DNA of 36,746 nucleotides from an uncultured Planctomycetaceae bacterium (GTDB taxonomy: Bacteria > Planctomycetota > Planctomycetia > Pirellulales > Pirellulaceae). The notes beneath the pieces are model-generated. The model was not told the origin of the DNA. It saw nothing but the letters and a program-made list of their open reading frames with translations, and searched no databases. This document shows, piece after piece, positions 26,406 through 33,391 of the stretch. Numbering within the stretch: position 1 is the first letter of the stretch; every line of letters begins with the position of its first letter. The position numbers and the translations under genes are program-made. The DNA lies in assembly GCA_903863885.1 (NCBI GenBank), contig CAIPEB010000739.1, positions 1 to 36,746 on the forward strand, written 5' to 3'.

Positions 26406-26709
26406 GTAAACCATTGGTCTGCTCGTTCGGTCGGCCGGAATGAAACGGAAATCCGCGCAAATGTGTGCCTGGCCCGCGAGTATCGGGCCGGCGGCAACCA
26501 AGCTTATCAACGGCCGAAGCCGCTCACAACGGTAACCTCGAGTCAGCCGGTCTCAAGACAATTGCCGAGCGTATTCGCGAGCAGGCCGCGCCCCCGAAGT
26601 CCGGTCGGCCTCCCCATTTCCGTGGAGCTTCGCGATCGGGCGGTTTGGTTCGGCCCGAAGACACTTCTAAGATGAAGCAACAACGCGCCGAGCCGGCGAA
26701 AACGCAACC

Positions 26710-26737
26710 TTGACACTGCAAGCCGCGGGGCTAGAAT
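26710..26737 (+). promoter_or_regulatory. Sigma70-type promoter of mcsA-mcsB
   Basis: The -35 TTGACA (26710-26715) is a perfect consensus; after 16 bases comes -10 TAGAAT (26732-26737). Transcription should start near 26744, with an mRNA leader of about 90 bases before ATG 26832. The adjacent tandem repeat lies within the first 30 transcribed bases. Confidence 0.68.
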
Positions 26738-26754
26738 CCCACTGTCTCGTAAGT

Positions 26755-26774
26755 CTAGACTTTGCTAGACTTTG
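26755..26774 (+). repeat. Perfect tandem 10-base repeat CTAGACTTTG
   Basis: Two identical copies with no spacer (26755-26764 and 26765-26774). The first overlaps a palindrome GTCTAGAC (26753-26760). It lies just downstream of the predicted mcsA start of transcription, a common operator position. It does not match the CtsR heptad (GGTCAAA) or the CIRCE element. Confidence 0.8.
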
Positions 26775-26831
26775 AGTTATCTAAAGCCACTGCTGGCAAG
26801 CAAATCCGGTGCGCCGGAAACGGATATTCAA

Positions 26832-27353
26832 ATGCCGATGAAATGCTTGAATTGCGAGAAACCTGCGACGTTCCACATCACCGAATTGACGGGGGAACAG
26901 CCGCAGGAACTGCACTTGTGCGAGGAGTGCGCCCGTAGCTACCTGATGCAGGCCGAGGACAAGAGCGACGCCGGGGCTCCGACCCTTGCCGGAGTTCTCG
27001 CCCAGCAGTTGAAGCTCGGGCAAACTGCGCAGGAATTGGCCAAGCTCGATCAGCGGGCGTGCCCGGTCTGCGGCATAACCTTTTACGAGTTCCGCCAGCA
27101 GGGGCGTCTTGGCTGCCCGCATGACTACGTCAGCTTTGAGAAAGAACTGGAACCGCTGCTCGTCAACATTCACGGCGATCACGCGCATGTCGGAAAACGT
27201 CCCAAACGCGTTGCACAAAGCACGGATCGCCGGACGGAACTCATTCGATTGCGTCGCGAAATGGAGAAAGCCGTAGCCAAGGAGGATTACGAGCGCGCCT
27301 CGCAATTGCGCGACCAGATTCGCGCCTTCGAGGAGAAGGAAGAAGGCCACTGA
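26832..27353 (+). CDS. mcsA: McsA-like zinc-binding activator of protein arginine kinase
   Basis: McsA binds and activates the arginine kinase McsB in the protein quality-control system. From ATG 26832 it has 173 residues. It contains two zinc-binding sets: CLNC (5-8) with CEEC (30-33), and CPVC (77-80) with a further Cys at 95. The C-terminal UvrB/UvrC (UVR) motif spans about 136-167 (ELIRLRREMEKAVAKEDYER, then ASQLRDQI). A TTG at 26772 is also in frame but would overlap the repeat. mcsB follows after 103 bases. Known partners in Firmicutes, ctsR and clpC, are not in the window. Confidence 0.88.
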   Translation: MPMKCLNCEKPATFHITELTGEQPQELHLCEECARSYLMQAEDKSDAGAPTLAGVLAQQLKLGQTAQELAKLDQRACPVCGITFYEFRQQGRLGCPHDYVSFEKELEPLLVNIHGDHAHVGKRPKRVAQSTDRRTELIRLRREMEKAVAKEDYERASQLRDQIRAFEEKEEGH

Positions 27354-27456
27354 TTCGCCCGAGCCCGCAGTCGCTTTGGGGGAGGCAGTTCGCAGCCTCC
27401 CTCGGCACGCCTGCCTGGCCCCGTTCTGAAAAACTTCGTGACGGATGGAATGAGCC

Positions 27457-28536
27457 GTGAATCTTGATGAACTTGCTGAGCGCTGCGGGGAATGGCTGAA
27501 AGGCTCCGGCCCCGAGTCGGATATCGTGATGAGCAGCCGCATTCGGCTCGCCCGCAATCTGGCCGACTACCCTTTTATTCGACGCTGCACCGAACAGGAT
27601 CGGGCCAAGATTCTACGGACGTTGCGGGACCGGATTCTGAATTCCCAGGAATTGCCGAACGTCAGCTACGTGGACGTCGCAGCGCTCGCCCCGGTGGATC
27701 GCCAGTTCCTCGTCGAGCGGCAGTTGATCAGCCGCGAATTGTCCGAGTCCGAGGGATCGCGGGGTGTCTTGATCGACGCGGAAGAGAAATTCAGCGTCAT
27801 GATCAACGAAGAAGACCACGTGCGAATCCAGGTGATGAGCAGCGGTCTGGCGCTGCAGTCGGCTTGGGAACAGATCAACCGCATCGACGATCTGATCGAA
27901 CAGAAGGTGACCTACGCATTCCATGAACGGCTGGGCTACCTGACGGCCTGTCCGACCAACGTGGGCACCGGCATGCGGGTCAGCGTCATGCTGCACCTGC
28001 CGGCGCTGGTCATCACCAAACAGATCGACAAGGTCTTCCGCAGCCTGCAGAAGATCAGTCTGGCCGTGCGAGGACTCTACGGCGAAGGCTCGCAGGCCAT
28101 GGGCGACTTTTACCAGATCAGCAACCAGATCACGCTCGGCCGGCGTGAAGACGAACTGATCCGCCAGGTCTCCGAAGTGGTTCCGGTCATGATTGACTAC
28201 GAACGGCGGGCGAGAGAGTTCCTCATCAAGCAGAGCCAGAAGGATCTGCATGATCGGGTGAGCCGCGCTTACGGGATACTCTGCACCGCCCAGACGATCA
28301 GCAGCGAAGAGACGATGATGCTGCTGTCCAGCGTCCGCATGGGTGTGAATCTCGGCCTGATCGAGGATGTCGCCATACCGACGATCAACCAGCTCTTTAT
28401 TCACACGCAACCCGCCCACCTTCAGAAGATCCGCGGCATGGAATTGGATACCGCGGACCGCAACGTCGAACGGGCACACTATCTGCAGCGGCAACTGCGA
28501 CCGCGCAAGGCCGACGACGGTACGGAGAAGAACTGA
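27457..28536 (+). CDS. mcsB: Protein arginine kinase McsB
   Basis: McsB phosphorylates arginine side chains of damaged proteins and marks them for ClpCP. The 359-residue protein fits the family along its whole length: phosphagen-kinase ATP-binding arginines SSRIRLARN (26-34), catalytic loop NEEDH (117-121), the active-site cysteine C165 in CPTNVGTGMR, and RGLYGEGSQAMGDFYQISNQ (205-224). The C-terminal phosphoarginine sensor RDxxRA reads RNVERA (335-340), i.e. Asp is replaced by Asn. The start is GTG 27457. It is likely co-transcribed with mcsA. coaD is convergent. Confidence 0.92.
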   Translation: MNLDELAERCGEWLKGSGPESDIVMSSRIRLARNLADYPFIRRCTEQDRAKILRTLRDRILNSQELPNVSYVDVAALAPVDRQFLVERQLISRELSESEGSRGVLIDAEEKFSVMINEEDHVRIQVMSSGLALQSAWEQINRIDDLIEQKVTYAFHERLGYLTACPTNVGTGMRVSVMLHLPALVITKQIDKVFRSLQKISLAVRGLYGEGSQAMGDFYQISNQITLGRREDELIRQVSEVVPVMIDYERRAREFLIKQSQKDLHDRVSRAYGILCTAQTISSEETMMLLSSVRMGVNLGLIEDVAIPTINQLFIHTQPAHLQKIRGMELDTADRNVERAHYLQRQLRPRKADDGTEKN

Positions 28537-28551
28537 AGGTATCGCAGGGGC

Positions 28552-29067
28552 TTACACGTTTTCCGCCGCGGCTGCCAGCTTGGCGCGCAGCGTGGGAATG
28601 ATCACCTTGGGCACGAACCGCGCAAGCTTCTCGTCCGAAGACAGCGGCGTGATTTCCTTGATCAAGGTGCTGGACACGTGCGTGTACTGCTCGTCGGCCA
28701 TCAGGAAGATGGTCTCGATTTCCGGGTCCAACTCCCGATTGCCCATCAGCATCGTAAACTCGAACGCAATGTCCGTCAGCGGCCGCACACCGCGCACCAT
28801 GACCCGCGACCCGCACGATCGCACGAACTCCACGGCCAACCCCGAAAACGTCTTCACCTCGACATTGGGCAGATGCGATGTGGCCAACTCGACCAGTTCC
28901 GCCCGTTCGCCGGGCGAAAACAACTGCTTCTTGCCCGTGTTTACGCCCACCCCTACGACAAGCCGCTCCACAAACCGGCTGCTGCGTTCGATCACGTTGA
29001 GATGCCCAAGCGTGATCGGATCAAATGCCCCGGTGTAGACTGCGGTTCGAATGGCAAGCTCACTCAT
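28552..29067 (-). CDS. coaD: Phosphopantetheine adenylyltransferase
   Basis: CoaD carries out the fourth step of coenzyme A synthesis: 4'-phosphopantetheine plus ATP to dephospho-CoA. The 171-residue protein has the nucleotidyltransferase motif TGAFDPITLGHLNVIERS (TLGH at 19-22), VRGVRPLTDIAFEFTM, and the C-terminal signature VSSTLIKEI. It is slightly longer than the usual 160 residues. It is a single gene, ending 15 bases from the convergent mcsB. Confidence 0.95.
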   Translation of the reverse strand: MSELAIRTAVYTGAFDPITLGHLNVIERSSRFVERLVVGVGVNTGKKQLFSPGERAELVELATSHLPNVEVKTFSGLAVEFVRSCGSRVMVRGVRPLTDIAFEFTMLMGNRELDPEIETIFLMADEQYTHVSSTLIKEITPLSSDEKLARFVPKVIIPTLRAKLAAAAENV

Positions 29068-29234
29068 TAGAATTCACCTCGGGTCGGATGGCAGGGGAAA
29101 TTGTTCCGCGCGGCGGGTGGTGCAACGTCCGCCTCCCCCACCCATGACCACGTTCGATCCGTTGGCCATCCACTCCGGTAGCTGAACACAATTCCCGCAC
29201 CAAAGCAACGCCGTCTGGTCAGGCTGGAGTCAGT

Positions 29235-29269
29235 AGTCCGGAGTCCGGAGTCCGTAGTCCGTAGTCCGG
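29235..29269. repeat. Five tandem 7-base repeats AGTCCGG/AGTCCGT
   Basis: Five consecutive heptamers: two AGTCCGG, two AGTCCGT, one AGTCCGG. Short tandem repeats of this kind are prone to slippage and can vary between strains. No open reading frame of interest contains them. Confidence 0.9.
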
Positions 29270-29420
29270 AGCAGGAAGAACCGGCTGCTCGGATACCGAC
29301 TACCCGGCATCTGCATTCTCGCCCAGGCTCCACGAAGACCGTTGGAGAAAAATCCCCCGCCCCGTCTCGACACACCCAGGTAAGGGGGGTAATGTTGGGA
29401 GAAAGAAAAAAGCTAGATAG

Positions 29421-29448
29421 ATGACAGCGGAAAACGACGAATTATACT
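29421..29448 (+). promoter_or_regulatory. Candidate promoter of the small membrane protein gene
   Basis: ATGACA (29421-29426), 16 bases, TATACT (29443-29448). The -10 is near consensus. Transcription would start near 29455, which disfavors the ATG at 29457 and favours the downstream start. Confidence 0.45.
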
Positions 29449-29507
29449 AGGCAGTCATGGCGTCTGCCGTGTTCAGGTCAACAAGTGCATTCCAGAGGAT
29501 GCTTCGA

Positions 29508-29690
29508 ATGCCGAAGGCTCTGTGTTTAACGGGGATGGTGATCGCTATCCTCCTGATTGCACTTTTCCTCGTCGACCTGATAATCGGGGTCCCGTTTGCC
29601 AAAGCCAGTCCGTTGATCGACATCACCTTCTGTGTGTCGGCCGCCGGATTGGGATATCTCGCGTGGTCGGCTTTCCGCGAATTAAGCTGA
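29508..29690 (+). CDS. Small two-helix membrane protein, unknown function
   Basis: A 60-residue product from ATG 29508, with AGAGGA nine bases upstream. Another ATG at 29457 in the same frame would add 17 polar residues, but a promoter predicted at 29421-29448 makes that start nearly leaderless. Helix 1 is at about 7-26 (LTGMVIAILLIALFLVDLII), followed by a short loop and helix 2 at about 38-52. I do not recognise a family and can assign no function. It stands alone between coaD and the toroid gene. Confidence 0.6.
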   Translation: MPKALCLTGMVIAILLIALFLVDLIIGVPFAKASPLIDITFCVSAAGLGYLAWSAFRELS

Positions 29691-30025
29691 TTCAAAGCGG
29701 ACTTGCCGGCGATCACGCTGTGGCCCCCGTCGCCGAGTCGATACCGCCGCGACGTTGAGTCATCTCGCCGGTCTCCGGTTCATCGTCGACGGGCTTACGG
29801 CTGGCTGACGCTCATTTCTCTCGCAACCTGCGCATTTTTCTATCTCTGCCCGCCTTTTGTATTTCGGGGGATTTGCCGCTACGATGTGGCTCACAGCGGT
29901 GTCCCCGCGAAGCGCGCAGCGGTAGCCCGGAGGCGCGAACGGTCTAAGATTACGAGAGAAGTCGCAGGCGCCGTTTGTGACCGTGCGGAGGGGTTTTCGG
30001 TGAGGAGGATACGGTAAGGAGGACG
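29691..30025. other. Leader region of the toroid-protein gene
   Basis: I see no gene in these 335 bases. Its end carries a very strong ribosome binding site (AAGGAGG, 30017-30023) for ATG 30026. No clear promoter pair is visible. Confidence 0.45.
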
Positions 30026-31081
30026 ATGGTGACAGGTACTCTATCGCGCCGGGCGGTGCTGCGGTCTGCACTGGCGTTCGCTGCCGCAGCGGGCGGCGTG
30101 GGAACACCCTGGCGAACCGCGCTTGCCGCGAAGAAGAATCCTCGCTGGAACACGGCGATCGACAACGGTCTTAAGTGGGTCGCATCGACGCAATCTTCGT
30201 CGGGTTACTGGAACGCCGGCAACTATCCGACAGCCATGACGGCGCTGGCAGGAACGGCGCTGATCGGTTCGGGTTCGACGACGACGCAGGGTCCTTTCTC
30301 CGAGAACGTGCGGCGGGCCGTCGATTACCTGACATCGAGATCCCGGGCAAACGGGCTGATCGGAGATCCGCTGACCGACAACCGTTACACCTACGGCCAC
30401 GGTTTTTCAATGCTGTTCCTGTCGCAGGTGCTCGGCGAGGAAGAGGACATCGAACGGCGTCAGGACCTGATTGACATTCTCACCCGAGCCGTGGATTTCA
30501 GCGGCAAAGCACAGACGCCATCGGGCGGCTGGGGCTATGTCAGCGCAAAAGACGGCAACAACTTCGACGAGGGATCGACTACCATTACCCAGGTCCAGGG
30601 CCTGCGGGGGTGCCGAAACGCGGGAATTCCCGTGCCATCTGAAGTGATTGAGAGCGCCAAGCAGTACATCTACCGCTGCAAGAATTCGGACGGCGGCATT
30701 TCCTACAGTTCGCGAAATAAGGGCAGTTCGCGGCCGGCGATTACTGCCGCAGCGCTCGCGGCGCTGTACAACGCGGGCGACTACGACAGCAAGCACGTCC
30801 CGGAGATGCTGGCTTACTCGAAGCAGAACCTGCACACGATTACAAACAACGTGCAGTCGTTCGGCCACTGGCACTACACGTATCTGTACTACTCGCAGGT
30901 CATCTATCGGCAGGGCGATTCCGAATGGGCTCCGTTCCGCGACAAGCTGTACGACAAGATCGTCAGCGATCAGGCACCCAACGGCAGCTGGGCCGGGAAC
31001 ATCGGCCCCATCTATGTGACGGCGTGCAATCTGATCATGATGCAGCTTGATCAGGCATACCTGCCGATCTATCAGCGTTGA
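30026..31081 (+). CDS. Tat-exported prenyltransferase/squalene-oxidase repeat protein
   Basis: The protein has 351 residues. The N-terminus SRRAVLRSALAFAAAAGG is a twin-arginine signal, so the folded protein is probably exported by Tat. The mature part is an alpha/alpha-toroid of the terpenoid-cyclase/prenyltransferase superfamily. It shows QW-like repeats: NGLKWVASTQSSSGYW (47-62), TPSGGWGY, YIYRCKNSDGGISYS and IVSDQAPNGSWAGN. The DxDD catalytic acid motif of squalene-hopene cyclases is absent, and at 351 residues it is roughly half the size of a cyclase. It may be a binding or structural toroid rather than an enzyme. The stop overlaps the convergent cobA-hemD gene by 47 bases. Confidence 0.82.
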   Translation: MVTGTLSRRAVLRSALAFAAAAGGVGTPWRTALAAKKNPRWNTAIDNGLKWVASTQSSSGYWNAGNYPTAMTALAGTALIGSGSTTTQGPFSENVRRAVDYLTSRSRANGLIGDPLTDNRYTYGHGFSMLFLSQVLGEEEDIERRQDLIDILTRAVDFSGKAQTPSGGWGYVSAKDGNNFDEGSTTITQVQGLRGCRNAGIPVPSEVIESAKQYIYRCKNSDGGISYSSRNKGSSRPAITAAALAALYNAGDYDSKHVPEMLAYSKQNLHTITNNVQSFGHWHYTYLYYSQVIYRQGDSEWAPFRDKLYDKIVSDQAPNGSWAGNIGPIYVTACNLIMMQLDQAYLPIYQR

Positions 31082-32594
31082 CGTCGCGCAGGATCGCTTC
31101 GACGACTCCCCGCATTGTGTACTCGCCGGCCTCCGCCGCCGTTTGCAGCCCCAGATCGCGCAGGGTCTGGGAGGTAATGGGGCTGATGCTGACCAGGCGA
31201 GTTGAAGCAAGCTGCTGCCCGAAGAGTGCGTGGATCGATTTGGCGATGGCTGAACTGGTAACCGTGACATAATCGAGCCGGCCGGAGGCGAGCGCCTCGG
31301 CAATCCGAGGCTCCGGGACCCGGCAGTCGGTGCTTCGGTAAACGACAACCTGGTCCACAATTCCACCGGCTTTCTGCAGTTCTTCGGCGAGCACTTCGCG
31401 ACCGCGACTGGCCCTCGCAAGCAGGAACCTCTTGCCGCGAGCCTCGGGAATCAGAGCTGCTGCCAGAGACTCGGCCCGAAACGTCTGCGGCTGAAGGTCC
31501 GATTTCAAGTGATAGCGCAGCAGTTCGTCGGCCGTCCCGGGACCAATTACCGCCAGGCGCACTCCACCCAACTGCCGCAGGTCGCGACCCGTTGATAGCA
31601 ACCGATCGAGGAGGTAACGGACCCCGTTGGAACTCGAGAAAACGAGCCAATCGAAATCGGCGATCCGTTCCAGTGCACGATCAACCGGAGCCCAGTCGCT
31701 TGGCGGACCGATTTCAATGGCTGGCTGGCAGAGCACATCCGCGCCGAGTTCCTCCAGTTGTTCCGCGAGAGTTCCCGCCTGTTCCGCCGCTCGCGTGACC
31801 AGAATGCGTTTTCCGAAGAGCGGTCGACGCTCGAACCAGCTCGCCGCCCACTGTTCGGCCGCGACGGGCCCGACGATGACAACCACCGGGGCGACGATTT
31901 TCCGCTCCTGCATCCGCGACGCCACTTCATCCAGCCTGCAATGCGTTGTCTGCTGGTCCGGCAGCGAGCAGTTGCGGACGATCGCCGCGGGCGTTTCAGG
32001 CGACTTGCCCGAGGCAATGAGTGAGGCGGTCCATACGGGCGCAGCGCTGACGCCCATGTAGAAGATCAGCGTGCCCGGAAATCTCGCGAGCGATTCGTAG
32101 TCCAACGACGTTATTTCTTCCTTCTGGTCACGTTCGTGCCCGGTCACCAGCGCCACGGCGGAAGCCAGTTGCCGATGGGTCACGGGAATTCCGGCGCAAC
32201 TGCCCGCAGCCAGACCGGCGGTGATGCCGGGCACAACCTCGAAAGGAATCCGAGCGGCGGTCAGAGCGGCCATTTCCTCGCCGCCGCGTGCAAACACCGA
32301 CGGATCGCCGTTCTTCAGCCTCACCACCGTCTTTCCTGATTGGGCGAACGCGACAAGCTGCCGGCAGATCTCGCTCGGAGTCCAAGTGCGCGAGCGGTCG
32401 TGCCTGCCGAGGCAAATGAACTCCGCGCCGGCGCGGGCCGCCGACAGGATCCTCGGGTTCACGAGATAGTCATAGAGCACAACGTCCGCCCGACCCAGAC
32501 ATGAAACCGCGCGGACGGTAAGCAGTTTCGGATCGCCGGGACCGGCCCCGACGAGAAAGACTTTACCCGGCAGATTACAGTTATCACCCGACAT
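31035..32594 (-). CDS. Uroporphyrinogen-III C-methyltransferase/synthase fusion (CobA-HemD)
   Basis: Bifunctional protein of 519 residues from ATG 32594 (ATG 32612 is also in frame). Residues 1-245 are the SUMT/CobA methyltransferase: VGAGPGDPKLLT (15-26), GRHDRSR, VRLKNGDPSVFARGGEE (91-107) and VPGITAGLAAGSCAGIP. It makes precorrin-2 for siroheme or cobalamin. Residues about 260-500 are HemD, which closes hydroxymethylbilane to uroporphyrinogen III: GKRILVTRAAEQ, FDWLVFSSSNGVRYLLDR and VTSSAIAKSIHALF. The fused order makes HemD's product available directly to CobA. It overlaps the 3' end of the convergent toroid gene. A hairpin with a buried ribosome binding site lies about 150 bases upstream. 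Confidence 0.92.
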   Translation of the reverse strand: MSGDNCNLPGKVFLVGAGPGDPKLLTVRAVSCLGRADVVLYDYLVNPRILSAARAGAEFICLGRHDRSRTWTPSEICRQLVAFAQSGKTVVRLKNGDPSVFARGGEEMAALTAARIPFEVVPGITAGLAAGSCAGIPVTHRQLASAVALVTGHERDQKEEITSLDYESLARFPGTLIFYMGVSAAPVWTASLIASGKSPETPAAIVRNCSLPDQQTTHCRLDEVASRMQERKIVAPVVVIVGPVAAEQWAASWFERRPLFGKRILVTRAAEQAGTLAEQLEELGADVLCQPAIEIGPPSDWAPVDRALERIADFDWLVFSSSNGVRYLLDRLLSTGRDLRQLGGVRLAVIGPGTADELLRYHLKSDLQPQTFRAESLAAALIPEARGKRFLLARASRGREVLAEELQKAGGIVDQVVVYRSTDCRVPEPRIAEALASGRLDYVTVTSSAIAKSIHALFGQQLASTRLVSISPITSQTLRDLGLQTAAEAGEYTMRGVVEAILRDVNADRSAGMPDQAAS

Positions 32595-33391
32595 GCGGCG
32601 TCCAGATTGCAAGGAACTCGGCAGGCAATACTCTCGTGCAATTCACTCCGTTTCGATTGGAACTTGCACTCCCCGTCCGTGCAATGGCACGTCCCGGGGC
32701 GGCAGAGCCGTTTGGGATATTCGGAGTTGCCTGGTGATTTCAGGTTTTGCGAAGGCTCATCGAAATCACCTCCGGGAACGAAGTACCGCGAGCCTGGCAA
32801 TGCCGCGATTTGAGGAGCTTCCGGGACAAGCCCCACACTGCACGCTGCTGCAGGAGATCTTCAATCGCCGGATCCGGACGAAGGGGTAATGCCGGCAGGA
32901 CTCTCGAACAATGCAACACCTGCTGAAAAAGTGAGCGACGCTGTGTCGGCGGGTTGCGGAAACACGTCCGGCTGCTCAGTCTTCGGTCCGCTCTTGCCGC
33001 GTCGCCAGAGAGTCACCTGAAACCGTTGGCCGACCGCAACCGCGTCACGGTGGACTCCTGACGGAGCGGCGATAAACCGGCGATTCAGCGCATGAAGAAT
33101 AGTCTGCCGGGTGTCGGCAAATGGCACAGTTCTCCGCTGTGCGAGGTGTCCTTTCTCAACCGCTTTCTTCAATCCCGGGCGTTCTGACTTCCGGGCTCAT
33201 TCCTGCGGACTCCAGGATCCTGTCCTCGACTTCTCCTCCGCCGCATCTGCATTAAGATCCAGGCGTGGTGAGCACGGCGAGTTCCGATCGTCGCATCGAA
33301 TGCTTGGCCCTGCGACAGCCGCGCGGTTAGAATGCGCGGACTGGCAACCGCTTCCCGAGCCAGCCTGTTGAATTCCCTTGCGAGGTGGGTC
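32595..33391. other. Divergent non-coding region between cobA-hemD and the TPR gene
   Basis: About 800 bases without a convincing gene. A 103-codon minus frame (33172-32861) begins with TTG without a Shine-Dalgarno and was not accepted. No B12 box or cobalamin riboswitch is seen. The notable feature is the inverted repeat at 32733-32770. Confidence 0.45.
32733..32773 (-). promoter_or_regulatory. Hairpin burying a perfect Shine-Dalgarno of a six-codon frame
   Basis: On the minus strand GGAGGTGA (complement of 32766-32773) lies six bases before ATG 32760 of a short frame MSLRKT (32760-32740). The bases GGTGATTTC and GAAATCACC (32762-32770 with 32733-32741) form a perfect 9-bp stem with a 20-base loop. 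The stem contains part of the Shine-Dalgarno and the loop contains the start codon. It lies about 150 bases upstream of the cobA-hemD start on the same strand. Function is inferred only; a chance fold is possible. Confidence 0.4.

Larger units (their letters stand above)
26406..26831. other. Divergent control region between trpE and mcsA
   Basis: No gene is seen. The right half contains the mcsA promoter and a tandem 10-base repeat. I found no trp leader peptide or attenuator on the trpE side. Confidence 0.5.
29068..29456. other. Non-coding region between coaD and a small membrane gene
   Basis: No gene is seen in about 390 bases. It contains the heptamer repeat at 29235-29269, an AG-rich stretch (29399-29413) and the promoter at 29421-29448. 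Confidence 0.5.

Noticed and set aside
26406-26709. Trp attenuator or T-box before trpE
   Set aside because: No leader peptide with tandem Trp codons and no competing hairpins were seen on the minus strand.
32861-33172. 103-codon minus-strand frame in the cobA-hemD/TPR gap
   Set aside because: It starts with TTG, lacks a Shine-Dalgarno, and has no family resemblance. It remains possible but is not supported.
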